Positions 20,600 to 30,312 of a stretch of 64,000 bases of DNA are shown here, in pieces (the stretch's first letter is position 1; the number at the start of each line of letters is the position of its first letter). Position numbers and translations under genes: made by a program. The notes beneath the pieces were generated by a model. The model did no database searches and was not told the DNA's origin. It saw only the letters and a program-made list of their open reading frames with translations. Origin of the DNA: Auricularia sp. M13 (taxonomy: Eukaryota; Basidiomycota; Agaricomycetes; Auriculariales; Auriculariaceae); the NCBI GenBank assembly GCA_037042915.1, contig CM073201.1:682001-746000 (forward strand). Direction: 5' to 3'.

Positions 20600-21477
20600 C
20601 CGTGGAGCGAGAAGAAGACATGCCCGTTTGCGACGAGCTTCACCTACATCGGTTTCCTTTGGGATCTGCACGACAGGACTGTCCAGGTCACGGAGGCCAA
20701 GAAGGACAAGTATATTTGCGCTACCGCGGAATGGGTGCGAGGCGCACGATTCACGCGCAAGGACGCCCAGAGCCTACTGGGCAAGCTCGTTCATTGCTCC
20801 ATGGCGGTACCCGAAGGACGCTCCAGGCTGCCCGCGTTGTCGCGATTTGCAGGCAGCTTTGCGAACGCATTCGCAAAGCACGTACCCAACGCGAGCGTCA
20901 TAGAGGATGTTGACTGGTGGCGCGACAAACTCGGGGCGCCGTTCTGTGGGACGATCATCAAGGAGGTACCGCTGCCTTCGGGTCACTCGCTCTATGTGGA
21001 CGCTTCGACCTCCTTCGGCATTGGCGTCGTTCTGGACGGAGTCTGGGACCACTGGCGCCTTCTCGAGGGTTGGCGTGCGCCCTCGCGAGACATAGGATGG
21101 GCAGAGATGGTGGCCCTCGAGTTTGGACTGCGTGCGGCGCTGGAGAAAGGCGTGCGTTGCGTGCATCTCGTGGTACGCGGGGATAATCAGGGTGTGGTCG
21201 GCGCGTTTGACGCCGGGCGCTCACGCAACCCCGAAGCTAACCGCGTGCTGCAGCGCATCGTATCGGCGATGATGCAGCACAACGTTTGGGTCTGGACGGA
21301 CTGGGTGGCCAGCGCAGATAACATTGCGGACCCTCCGTCTCGTGGTATGCCTGCCATTGGACTTGCACGATGCAAGTTTGACTTCGCTATTCCGTTCGCA
21401 CTGAAAGACTACGTCGGTCGTGTGCCATAGTATTAATAATAATAGATTGCTGGTCCACGTGGGCAGATCTGCTGATC

Positions 21478-22545
21478 ATGGATCGACGTGACTTGACCGC
21501 TTCGGGATGCGGTGTAAGATCGACGGGCTGCGGTACGAGCCGCTTCCTCTTTCTCTCTCTCCACACTGCACACCGTACAGATGCTCAGGCAAAGCACATG
21601 GCGGCATACGATAGCCGTACACGAGGGACGCGCGACAACTACACGCGCGCGCGCGACAAGTTTCGCGAGTGGGCTGCGGCAGAGCGGGTTGATGCGTCTG
21701 CTATGCCCGTGCCCGAACCCGTGCTTTGCGCCTTTGCGGTGTCGTTCGCTGGCTCGTACTCGGGTGGCTCAGCTAGGGCGATGATGTCGGCTCTGCGTTA
21801 CTGGCACGAGGCGGACGGACACGCTTGGCTTGGCTCGCCGCGTCTGGCGAGGATACTGGACGCTGTTGGACAGCAGGCGCCCGCATCGACTGTCAGGGAC
21901 GCGCGGCCTCCGGTTACACTCGCCATGGTCGACAAGGCGTTGAAGAAGCTCGACGAGAACCGCGGCTTCGATCAGTGCGTGGCGGTGGCGATGCTAGTGT
22001 CTTTCTGGGGCCAACTGCGTTTGGGCGAGGTTCTCTCGGACACGCGGTGCTACGATTTTGCGCGCCTGCCGGCCTACCGTCACGTCAAGTTCAGTGAGGA
22101 CGCGGGAGGCTCCGTTGGCCAGAAGGTCACCGTTCTTTGGCTGCCGAAGACGAAGTGCGCACGCAGAGGCGAGTGGGCTTACCTCTCGAAACGGCACAAC
22201 GATCCTTCGTGTGCTCTCAGACACCACGCGCGTGACAATCGACTTGGACCGAATGACGCCCTCTTCTCGTACCGTACCGACGACGACACCTTGCGCGCGC
22301 TCACAAAGAAGGCGTTCTTGTCCCGTCTGAACGAGATTTGGTCTGCAGCGGGCATGCAGACCGTGTCGGGTCACTGCTTTCGCATAGGAGGTACTACGGC
22401 CCTCTTGCGACTCGGGGTGGACACGGACGTCGTCAAGATGTCGGGACGCTGGAAGTCTGACGCGTTCCTGCGATACTGGCGCTTGGTAGACGACATCGTG
22501 GCCGCGCACACGGACTTGTGCGACATATTCTGGACGGGCGAATGA
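21478..22545 (+). CDS. Tyrosine recombinase of the DIRS-like element
   Basis: Site-specific recombinase expected to integrate the circular cDNA of the DIRS-like element in place of a DDE integrase. The protein has 355 residues. The N-terminal SAM-like half contains TRDNYTRARDKFREWAAAERVD. The catalytic half shows the Arg of box I (SFWGQLRLGEVLSD), the His-x-x-Arg of box II (SGHCFRIGGTTALL), GRW, and the nucleophilic Tyr in FLRYWRLVDD. All five expected positions are present. The first ATG is at 21478, although the homologous core begins at MAAYDSRTRG (21598). It lies 48 bases after the RT/RNase H stop, in another frame. A Crypton (recombinase-only DNA transposon) is excluded by the adjoining RT. 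Confidence 0.88.
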   Translation: MDRRDLTASGCGVRSTGCGTSRFLFLSLHTAHRTDAQAKHMAAYDSRTRGTRDNYTRARDKFREWAAAERVDASAMPVPEPVLCAFAVSFAGSYSGGSARAMMSALRYWHEADGHAWLGSPRLARILDAVGQQAPASTVRDARPPVTLAMVDKALKKLDENRGFDQCVAVAMLVSFWGQLRLGEVLSDTRCYDFARLPAYRHVKFSEDAGGSVGQKVTVLWLPKTKCARRGEWAYLSKRHNDPSCALRHHARDNRLGPNDALFSYRTDDDTLRALTKKAFLSRLNEIWSAAGMQTVSGHCFRIGGTTALLRLGVDTDVVKMSGRWKSDAFLRYWRLVDDIVAAHTDLCDIFWTGE

Positions 22546-22612
22546 TCCCGTTTGTATTGTGATTTGTTCCTTCGCTGAATTACAATTGTTGTTGTTTCTG
22601 GTGTGTGGGTTC

Positions 22613-22657
22613 TCGAGCCGAGTTGGTCTCTTCGGTTGGGTTCCAACTCGGCTTCGC
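22613..22657. terminator. Strong hairpin downstream of the tyrosine recombinase
   Basis: GAGCCGAGTTGG and CCAACTCGGCTTC form a roughly 11-base-pair stem around a 14-base loop shortly after the recombinase stop. It is a candidate RNA 3'-end or terminal structure of the element. Confidence 0.4.
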
Positions 22658-22796
22658 ACTGCCTTTCCTTCTGAGAGGCTCGAGATTCAGGGCACTGGGC
22701 CACCATCGAGCCACCATCGAGCCACGGATCAGCCAAGGCAGGGCAAATCCCCACACCGCATGACATGAGACATGCGAAGAAAGGGCAACAAGACCG

Positions 22797-23385
22797 TTCT
22801 TTCTGACGAGGTGACACTTCGCAGCCTTGAGATGGGAAAATGAAGTATAATCGCCCTGCAAAAGCTTTGGAACAGAGCCTACGTCACGCATGCGCATTGA
22901 CTCGTGGTTGCGGACTTGAATGCGGCCGCGAAGTCCTGGGAGCATGAGATTGTAAAATGCACTCAGTGAAGCTGCTCTGTTGCCTGCCAGCGCGCTCATC
23001 ACTCACCCTTGAGCAGCAAAGCATTGTGGGCTGAGACACCACTGCAAACATCGTCAAGCTGCACAAAGAGCTTCTCCTCCCCATCGGCTGCGGGAGCAGC
23101 CTTTCCCTGCGCATTGAGGGGATGGACACCCTCCTGAAGTGGGACAAGCATCTCCTGGACCTTATCCCCACTGAGAATGCCATGGAGGAGAACATTGACT
23201 GCGTCAAAATACGCGGGAGGAGCGGGAGGAGGTTGAGTCGGATCTGGAAGGTTAATTAACCAACATTGTCACCATCGCACAGAGCGCAGTGCCGACGTAC
23301 CCTGAGCAAAGTGCACTTTCTTCGAGCTGGTAACAGCAAGCCCAGGTGGATCACTGGTCATGTTCTGCTTAAGAAGTGCCGCCAT
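22797..23385 (-). pseudogene. 5' part of the hypothetical gene split by the DIRS-like element
   Basis: ATG at 23385 gives MAALLKQNMTSDPPGLAVTS, ending VHFAQ before a GTACGT intron. The next exon is DPTQPPPAPPAYFDAVNVLL, continuing through LVPLQEGVHPLNAQ to DDVCSGVSAHNALLLK. A GTGAGT intron joins to DFAAAFKSATTSQCACVT, and a further exon ends AAKCHLVRK at the element boundary. No known domain is recognised. It shares strand with 13829-14916 and would continue into it across TTCTT. Its exon style matches that fragment, which supports one original gene. Confidence 0.55.
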
Positions 23386-25164
23386 AGCACTGTGGCAAAG
23401 TGAGTGGTAGTTGAATGATAAGCATTAAGCGCGCACGGAGTAGGATTAGAAGTAGGGATCGGCACGGGTACGGGTAACCCGTGCGGGTATGGTACCCGCA
23501 CCCGCCTCAGGTAAGAGTACGGGTTGCTCATTGGAGATCTGCAACCCACCGTACCCTCGGGTCTTTAAACCCGTGGGTAATCCTAGGCACGTATGTACAG
23601 TTAGACTACCCTGGATCCGGATCACAATGGAACTAAACCCTGTTGCCCTTGACCACTGCTCTTTGTACTCAAAATGTCCACAGGGCAGCGCAGGAAATCA
23701 AAAGCCAACACCAGCAATGGACCTAAGCGCAAGCGCCGCCGGTCAGGGTCCCTGCAGCCGACCAACACATCCAAGACTGCCGCTGGCGACAGCTCAACAG
23801 ATCCACTGAGCACCGAGGTCCACGAGCAGCCACCCCAACCAAGCTCCAGCCGCAGAGCATCTGTCGTTGATGTTGACAAGGAGGATGATTCTGCTAGTTC
23901 GAACAGTCAGGAAGAGGCCTCAGAGGCCGAGCTTGGTATGCACGTTGCACGACAAACACTCACAATACCGATTTATTTCCCAGAGCGTCTATCCGCCAAA
24001 TGGACGGCTCCCATTTATGCCTTCTTCAAGCCAATGGCCCACCATTGGGTACGAAAACAGCTGCCGCTATCACGCATTCCATTGCTTCAAACGTGGATGC
24101 CAAAAGTCTATCCGGCGCTACCTTGACGGCAAGGACGCCAGTTCAACATCAAGCCTACGGAAGCACGCTAGATTCTGCTGGGGTGCGGATATCGTCAGTG
24201 AAGCCGACAATGCCAAGAATGCGGTGGAAGCGCGCACCAAAGTGACCGAACCAGTCTCTCGGACCGGCTCCATTGACGCCGCGTTTGAAAGAACTGGGAA
24301 AGGAAAGATTACTTACTCGCATCGCCAGCACACAAAGGCTGAGACTAGGTGAATAAATAATGTTTAACATTTGCATTCGATACTCACGACGGAATGCAGA
24401 GCCGAGATTGTGAAATGGGTTGCGAAGAACCAGCGCCCGTTGTCTATTGTCGAGGACGAAGGCTTTCACATTCTCATGAAGACGGGCCGCCCCGAGTACT
24501 GGATCCCGTCAGCAAGTACAGTGGCTCGTGATGTACGAACAGTCTTCAAGAACGCTCGTAAACGCATGTCCAAGATGTTGAAGGCAGGAATAAATGTTCA
24601 TTGCACGACTCACATGCTGATCTGAATCCAGGAGCACAACGGCGCTCTCCACTTCACGACTGATGCATGGACAGCCCCCAATCACCGCGCATTTATGGCC
24701 GTTTGTGTGCACTTCAAAGCAGACGGTGTGCCGATGTCATTCTTGTTGGATGTCGTTGAAATCGCCTGAGTATGTCCAATCGTGAACGTGAGCGCGATAG
24801 CTGATAATATTGGTCAAAGTCACATACGGGTTTAACACTGGCGATTGCCTTCGCGGATATCCTCGAGGACTTTGGCATCTCTGAAAAGGTGTGAAAACAA
24901 TATAAATGGTGTTCATTGCTCTCAAGCACGCACAGATGTTGAGCATCACCTGCGACAACACGTCAAACAACGACGTTATGATCTCTGAATTGGCCACACT
25001 GGTTTTGACGTACCCTGGGGAGGCTAATAGGACATGGTGCTTCCTGCACATCGTCAACCTTGTGGCAAAACAGCTCCTGCGGTTGTTCGAACCTCCAGTG
25101 AAGAAAGCCAGCGACACGATGTCGGCGGCCGAGAAGGCCCTTATCCAGCTCTCGGATGAGCTCG

Positions 25165-25340
25165 CACCCAGAATCCACACCAGTTTGCACTAGATCCCTC
25201 TACACCACTGTTACGACCCCCCTTGCGTGCCCCATGTTGACCCATTGGAATGTACTTTGTACAGACCACAGCGTCTTGGCTCTGTATTTGTAGCCTGCTT
25301 ACGCTGTCTAAAATTCAAGAATTTCTCTCTCTCTCTCTCT
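25165..25340 (+). mobile_element. Severely 5'-truncated LINE A relic with TSD
   Basis: The last 176 bases of LINE A, ending in (TC)n, lie between two exact copies of CTCGGATGAGCTCG (25151-25164 and 25341-25354). It contains the conserved 3' stem-loop and nothing else of the LINE, so the 3' end alone suffices to be recovered in an insertion. Confidence 0.92.
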
Positions 25341-26328
25341 CTCGGATGAGCTCGAATTTGAGCAGGACATGCAGGAAGGGCATGACCTTGTCGCTGACGG
25401 AGAAGAAGCCGAAGATGCGGACGATACGGAGGGGTGGGTAGACGAGCTGGACACGTTGACAGACGAAGAGCGGGAAAACTTCTCGGGCGCAGTCACGCCT
25501 ATCCGGCTGGCGCTGGTCAAGGTCTGCCGTTTGAACACCGCGTACAGCATCCTTGTGTTGACTCGCTACCCTGCGCAGCTGCGCAAGCTCTCGTTCAAGC
25601 TAATCCACTCCTCGACGAAACTCTTGCCGTTATGGAGATCAATCGTCAAGGAGCTGAAGCGCGCAGACCGAATCATGCTGCGCGACATCAAGACGCGCTG
25701 GAACTCGACCTACGATATGCTAGCGTTTGCAATCGACTATTGTACGGCCATAGACAAAATTACCAGTGACCGCGAAGCGGACCTTCGTGCACTTGAGCTT
25801 TCAAATGCAGAATGGGTCATCGTGACCCAGCTCCGGGATGTTCTCAAGGTGCGTTGCTTGCTTTGCAGCACCACCTCCGTCTGACGCCTCTCGTGGATGC
25901 AGATCCTCAAAGACGCAACATTATTCTTCTCTCGTAGCACGCCCAATCTCACTATGGTCATCCCGGCCATGGACCACATTGATAGCGTCTTCTCGAATCA
26001 GTCCTTACAGCACAAGTTCAATCCCGCGATTCGTGCCTCACTTGGGCTTGCGAAGAAGACACTCATTCGATATTACAGCGCTACGGACTTCTCAGATGTG
26101 TACCGGATTGCCATGGGTGCGTGCCTCGATTTATGAGCAACGAATTCTGAAGACTATGTAGTTCTCCATCCGCAGTTTAAACTCGACTATTTCCGCCATA
26201 TGAACTGGCCCGAAGAGTGGATAACGACGGCCGTGAACATAGTTCGTGAGGACTACAAACGCTCGTACGAGACACGGCAGGCAAACTCAGGCAATAGCGC
26301 CCCATCGGCAGAACAGGATGAACCAAAG

Positions 26329-27052
26329 GTGAGCAGTCTGGATATATTATATTCCCAAATACGTCGGTACGCACGGGAATGCGACGCGCGCAGCAGCTGG
26401 TTACGCCGTCGCGCCGACGCTGGAGCGGGCGGCGGACGCGCGCGGCGGTCGCGTGCGCCGATATCGGCCAACCGCGGCGCAGGGAGCGCTCCAGCTCCCG
26501 CGCGCGCGTGCGAATACGATGCGGCCAGCAGCCCGTACGTGTGTACGGGCAGGTTACGCCGTCGCGCTGACGCTGGAGCCCGCGGCGGGCGCGCGCGCCG
26601 GTATCGGCCAACCGCAGCGCCCGGAGCACTCCAGCTCGCGCGTGCGCACGCCAATACGACGCGCTTACGGGCTGCATGGGCCTTTGCGCTGGCGCTGCAG
26701 CCAGCAGCGGCGCGCGTTGGCCGTTCTTGGCCACCGGTGTCAAACCGCGTTTGGCGTCGATGGTCCGCGTGCTCACGCCGATTCCGACGACCCGCGCTCA
26801 TCAACCCGTACCTCCACGCTGCCGCTGGGATGGTGGTGGGCGCACGTTGCCCATATCCGCCGACCGCCGCCAGCTCAGCTTCACAGCGCCGATGCGTGCT
26901 CGTGCATTTGTTACGCTGGTCTACTGATGTGCTGGGCCTCTGCGCTGGAGCCGGCGGTGATGCGTGCTCGCCGACATTGCCCGACCACAGCGAGCGCAGC
27001 CTCTCACTTTGCATTCGCTCTCGATAATCGATGTGTTCTGACCACTTTACAG
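26329..27052 (+). repeat. 724-base GC-rich tandem repeat forming a hAT intron
   Basis: Flanked by GT (GTGAGC after DEPK) and a polypyrimidine-like ACTTTACAG before the next exon (ATSSNIFDNL). Inside, a GC-rich unit of roughly 110-130 bases (GGTTACGCCGTCGCGC...CTGGAGC...CGGTATCGGCCAACCGC) repeats two to four times with drift, each copy ending near AATACGA(T/C)GCG. Readings through it are open in several frames because of base composition and are not coding. Confidence 0.7.
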
Positions 27053-27652
27053 GCCACTTCTAGTAATATTTTTGACAATCTTTCCTTCAACTCTGCCACG
27101 AACACTGCAACATCGGACGAGATCACAGCCTATCTTGCTGCAGCCACAGAGAAGCCGCAAGACGGGGATGTCCTGAAATGGTGGAAGCGAAACTCTTCAA
27201 CGTACCCGCAGCTTTCACGGATGGCGCTTGATTACTTGTCCATTCCGGGTGCGCTACAGGTTTCGGCATCTGTGCTACATGCTGAAGAATTACAGCAACG
27301 TCTGTCGACGTAGAACGGGTGTTCAGCAAGGGCCGTACCCTTCTGTCACATCTCCGCAACCGACTATCGGCGGAGAGCACTCGCGCACTCTTGTGCGTTG
27401 TTGGGGCATGGGTTACAGCCGGCTTTATCAAGCTCAGTGACATCCGCGCTGTTACCTCCCAGACGGAAGTCGCAGCTGGAGAGGTTGAGGACCTTGAAGC
27501 AGACTGGGCCAAGATACAATAGCTCTATATAGTTTGCTATACTGTATGTTATCTTGTCGACATGTATGCGGGTGCCGGGTAAGGGTATAAGACCCGTAGG
27601 GACCGCGGGTTACCCGCACACCCATACAGGAACCCGCGACCAGTGGGGGTAA

Positions 27653-30270
27653 AGAGAGAGAGAGAGAGAAATTCTTGAATTTTAGACAGCGTAAGCAGGC
27701 TACAAATACAGAGCCAAGACGCTGTGGTCTGTACAAAGTACATTCCAATGGGTCAACATGGGGCAGGCAAGGGGGGGTCGTAACAGGGGTGTAGAGGGAT
27801 CTAGTGCAAACTGGTGTGGATTCTGGGTGTAACAAAGTTGTGAGCGCAGTTCCATAGGGGTATAGGGGCATAGGGGCATAGAATAAATAAAAATATACAA
27901 ACATGCCATAACTTCATGCGCCTCATCAGCACATGAAGTGACCAGCTCGCTAATAAGCAAGCAGATGTTAGCAAGTAGGCAGCTGCATGTGGCCCTTTAG
28001 GGCCACTATGAGTGCATCTCTTGAGACACTCAAGAAGAGTAACTTAGAGACAGATAGAGGGTAGAGGGCAGAGTCTGGATGGGTGGGGCTGTAGCCTACA
28101 GAGGTAGAGGGCAGAGTCTGGATGGGTGGGGCTGTAGCCTACAGACAAAGGCGCACCGCAACATGGTCAAAGCCATGTGGAGCCACGGCGCAGCTCATGG
28201 TCCTCCCAACCCTAAGGGTCCTGCGGCGGTGGCTCACCAGTTTTGGTGAACGCACCCGACGAGTACTGAGTAGGGCATGCGTCCCAAGCAAGTCAGGCTT
28301 GAAGGAGGCAAAGTGGTGATAGTGCTCGTCATGGCGCTTGCAATCTCTAAGGATGTGATCGCGTGTCTGCAAGTGGTGTCCACAAGGGCAAGTCACATCT
28401 TCAGTGGGAACATGGCGCTGATAGTACTCGCCCATGAACGCATGTCCAAGGCAGCACTGCATGACCAGTCCATAAAGACGGCGAGGCAGCTCACCAAAGT
28501 GAGGTGGAGGGCGCCTCTTGGGTGGCCCATAGGCTGCCCTGGCATACAAACCCCGAGGAGGTGACTCTGCCCACTCCTCTATCCAAGTCTCCATGACACG
28601 CTCCTTGGCACGTCGTTTGAGGTGGGACACAGTGGCCCATGAGGGACCTTGCATGCGAGCTGCCTCCTTGGCTAACTCATCTGCACGCTCATTGCCCCTT
28701 ATGCCAATGTGGCTGGGGACCCAAGAGATGGTCACCTCATGAGAAGCATCAGCAGCAAGGAAGTCACGAGCATGCTCGCAGAAAGAAATGGAAAACTGCT
28801 GGGCAGAAGCAGGACGCTCCTTGACAATGGCCTCAACAGCCGAAGAGTTGTCAGCAAAGAAGTGGGGGTGGGAGGCCGAGCCCATGGGCAAGTCCATGTA
28901 ATGGGCAACATGGTCCATGGCAGCAGAGAGGGCATGCATCTCAGCATCATAGACCTCAGCCTGGGACCCCATAGGGATGCGACCGCAAGACTGCTCCTGA
29001 CCTTCCAGGTAGGTCACAAAAGCTGCACCAGTCCTGCGACCAGTTGGAGTGTCTAAAAGGGAACCATCAGTGTAAATTAGCAGGTTTGCAGAGCTGAGTT
29101 CCAGCATCTGCACAAGTCTGACATGGGACTCTGCAGCATCAGCTTTGCTCACACCCTTTGGCACAGGCCTGAGGTGGATGCGACCTGGAAAAGATGCAAG
29201 CAGAGAAAAGGCCCATGGGGCAATGTGGAAGGGCTCAATGCGCTCATTGCCAGGTGAGGTGAGCTTGGCAAGGTAGCGAAGAGAGGAGCGAGTTTGACCA
29301 CGCTTGTGAACCACTGGTGGCTTCTCCATTGGAGACTGGTGCCAGGCAGGGTGCAGGCGCTGCAAGACAGGACTGCAAGGCCCCAACTTGTGTAGGCGAG
29401 CAGCAGCAAGGTCATCCGCCTTGTCTAATACCAAGTGTATAGGAGGAATAGCTGCCTCCAACTCAAGAGCATAAATGGGCGAAGTCTTGAAGACAGCACA
29501 GATCATGCGCAGACACAAGTTCTGCACATGCATGAGCTTCTCAGCTTGCCATGCCCTTTGCATCCACCACACTGGTGAAGCATAGAGGAGAATGGGGAGA
29601 ATGCAGGAGATGTACAGCCTGCGCATGTGTCCCTGGTGGAGACCACGCACAGTGTTGGCCAACATGCGCAATCCCATGGCTGCCTTGCGCGCCTTTGCAC
29701 AGGCCTTATCCACATGGGCGCGATAGGTCAACTTGGGGTCAAAGAAGATACCCAGCCAGCGTACAACTGGGAGAGGGCGCAGGCGAGCAACCTGGCCCTG
29801 AGCATCAGTGTAGGCCATGGCCAAGTCATCATTGGCAGCAATGTCAGCAAAGGAGCCATCCTTGCGACGCCAGGTGTGGTGCATAAGCTCACACTTGTCC
29901 AGGTCAGGCTGAAGACCTGCCAGGTTGAACCACTCCCGAATAATGCAGAAGCAGAAGCGCAGCTCAGCAGTGTTCAGCTCCAGGCTGTCAGAGTGCACAG
30001 TGCATCTCCCATCATCCACATAGAGGAAGAGGGTGGGTGCCACAAATGTGGGATTGAGCTGGCGCATCTCTGCCTCGCGAGCAGCTCGCCTCTGCTGCAT
30101 GAACTCAATGAGCCCAGTAGAGTAGAAGGCAGGGAGGATGCCAGAGACTGGAGAGCCCTGAGGCACTCCATTCTCAACTGGCTTACAGCTGCTGACTCTA
30201 CCATCCAGGCAGATGGATGCCTCTCTGTCCTGCAAGAAGGATGCAACCCACTGCACAATGGGCAGAGGCA
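27653..30270 (-). mobile_element. LINE A fragment, minus strand: RT C-terminal part, RNase H, 3' end
   Basis: Near-identical to 36887-39495 reversed, starting at its (GA)n tail next to the hAT end. The coding part (30270-28139) begins at PLPIVQWVASFLQDREASIC and keeps LYVDDGRC (RT active site), LLIYTDGSLL, HIGIRGNERADE and the C-terminal CPCGHHLQTRDH zinc motif. It has CAG (PASAQQFS) where the full-length copy has a stop, and a short deletion near 28262. The reading extends beyond 30270 only by running antisense through the 5' region of the next LINE. I infer it is the 3' part of the element continued at 39496-41481 and 44245-45337. Confidence 0.85.
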
Positions 30271-30271
30271 A

Positions 30272-30312
30272 AGCTTCTTGAACTCCGACTTCCACCAAGT
30301 CCGAGTCAGTGG
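30272..30312 (+). promoter_or_regulatory. Conserved 5' hairpin of LINE A
   Basis: After AGCTTCTT, GAACTCCGACTT pairs with AAGTCCGAGTC around a CCACC loop (one mismatch). LINE B has the same position and loop but a different stem, so pairing rather than sequence is conserved. It is likely an RNA element at the 5' end of the transcript. Confidence 0.6.

Larger units (their letters stand above)
17075..21430 (+). pseudogene. DIRS-like reverse transcriptase/RNase H, split by an insertion
   Basis: Coding is 17075-18319 continued at 20600-21430. The ATG at 17075 is only the first in this frame, and the protein may instead be made by frameshift from gag. RT motifs: VAVFDVKAAHRRVPV (motif A, catalytic Asp), QFGAASSSGLWGK (B), SWADDFTFWR (C, ADD in place of the usual YxDD), then FTYIGFLWDL (E) after the insertion. 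RNase H: SLYVDASTSFGIGVV, GWAEMVALEFGL, VRGDNQGVVGAF and NIADPPSRG, with the Asp/Glu/Asp set visible. A retroelement lies at 18320-20585 with a 14-base TSD. Removing it and one TSD copy restores frame exactly (ANELGW then PWSEKK), so this gene was intact until a recent insertion. Confidence 0.85.
14922..22796 (+). mobile_element. DIRS-like (tyrosine-recombinase) retrotransposon with nested insertion
   Basis: Gene order gag-like, reverse transcriptase/RNase H, tyrosine recombinase is the DIRS order. No DDE integrase, protease or LTR is seen. TTCTT flanks both ends (14917-14921 and 22797-22801), where the interrupted host gene resumes. The left end carries a perfect 20-base palindrome (CACAAGAAGC and its complement, 14933-14952) and a CCCTCTG/CAGAGGG hairpin (about 15010-15027). 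The right end has a GAGCCGAGTTGG/CCAACTCGGC hairpin (about 22615-22655). I could not find the long inverted terminal repeats or the internal complementary region typical of DIRS-1, so the exact ends are inferred. A 2.27-kb ORF1-only retroelement sits inside the RT gene. Confidence 0.7.
23674..27522 (+). pseudogene. hAT-family transposase, multi-exon, disrupted
   Basis: The start MSTGQRRKSKAN leads a basic, Ser-rich N-terminus. A BED-type finger follows (FHCFKRGCQKSI...LRKHARFCWG). The RNase H-like catalytic region shows LHFTTDAWTAPNHRAF (first Asp), SITCDNTSNNDVM (second Asp), WCFLHIVNLVAK and DIKTRWNSTYDML. The C-terminal dimerisation domain reads DVLKWWKRNSSTYPQLSRMA, DYLSIPG and VERVFSKGRTLLSHLR. 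About ten exons with short introns are present. A 176-base LINE 3' fragment plus a 14-base TSD (190 bases, not a multiple of three) breaks the coding sequence after IQLSDEL, so the protein is probably non-functional. One intron (26329-27052) is far longer than the rest. Confidence 0.85.
23453..27652 (+). mobile_element. hAT DNA transposon, partly degraded
   Basis: The left end begins about TAGGGATCGGCACGGGTACG. Both ends carry GC-rich palindromic CGGGTAACCCG/CGGGTTACCCG motifs (about 23473 and 27607). The right end runs straight into a LINE fragment at 27653, so the terminal bases there are missing and no 8-base TSD can be shown. It encodes one transposase, which contains a LINE relic. Confidence 0.65.

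Noticed and set aside
21478-22545. Crypton (recombinase-only DNA transposon)
   Set aside because: RT/RNase H and a gag-like gene lie directly upstream in one unit, so a DIRS-like retrotransposon fits better.
26200-27313. 275- and 286-residue proteins in the GC-rich block of the hAT gene
   Set aside because: The block lies between in-frame splice sites and is a degenerate tandem repeat; openness follows from base composition.
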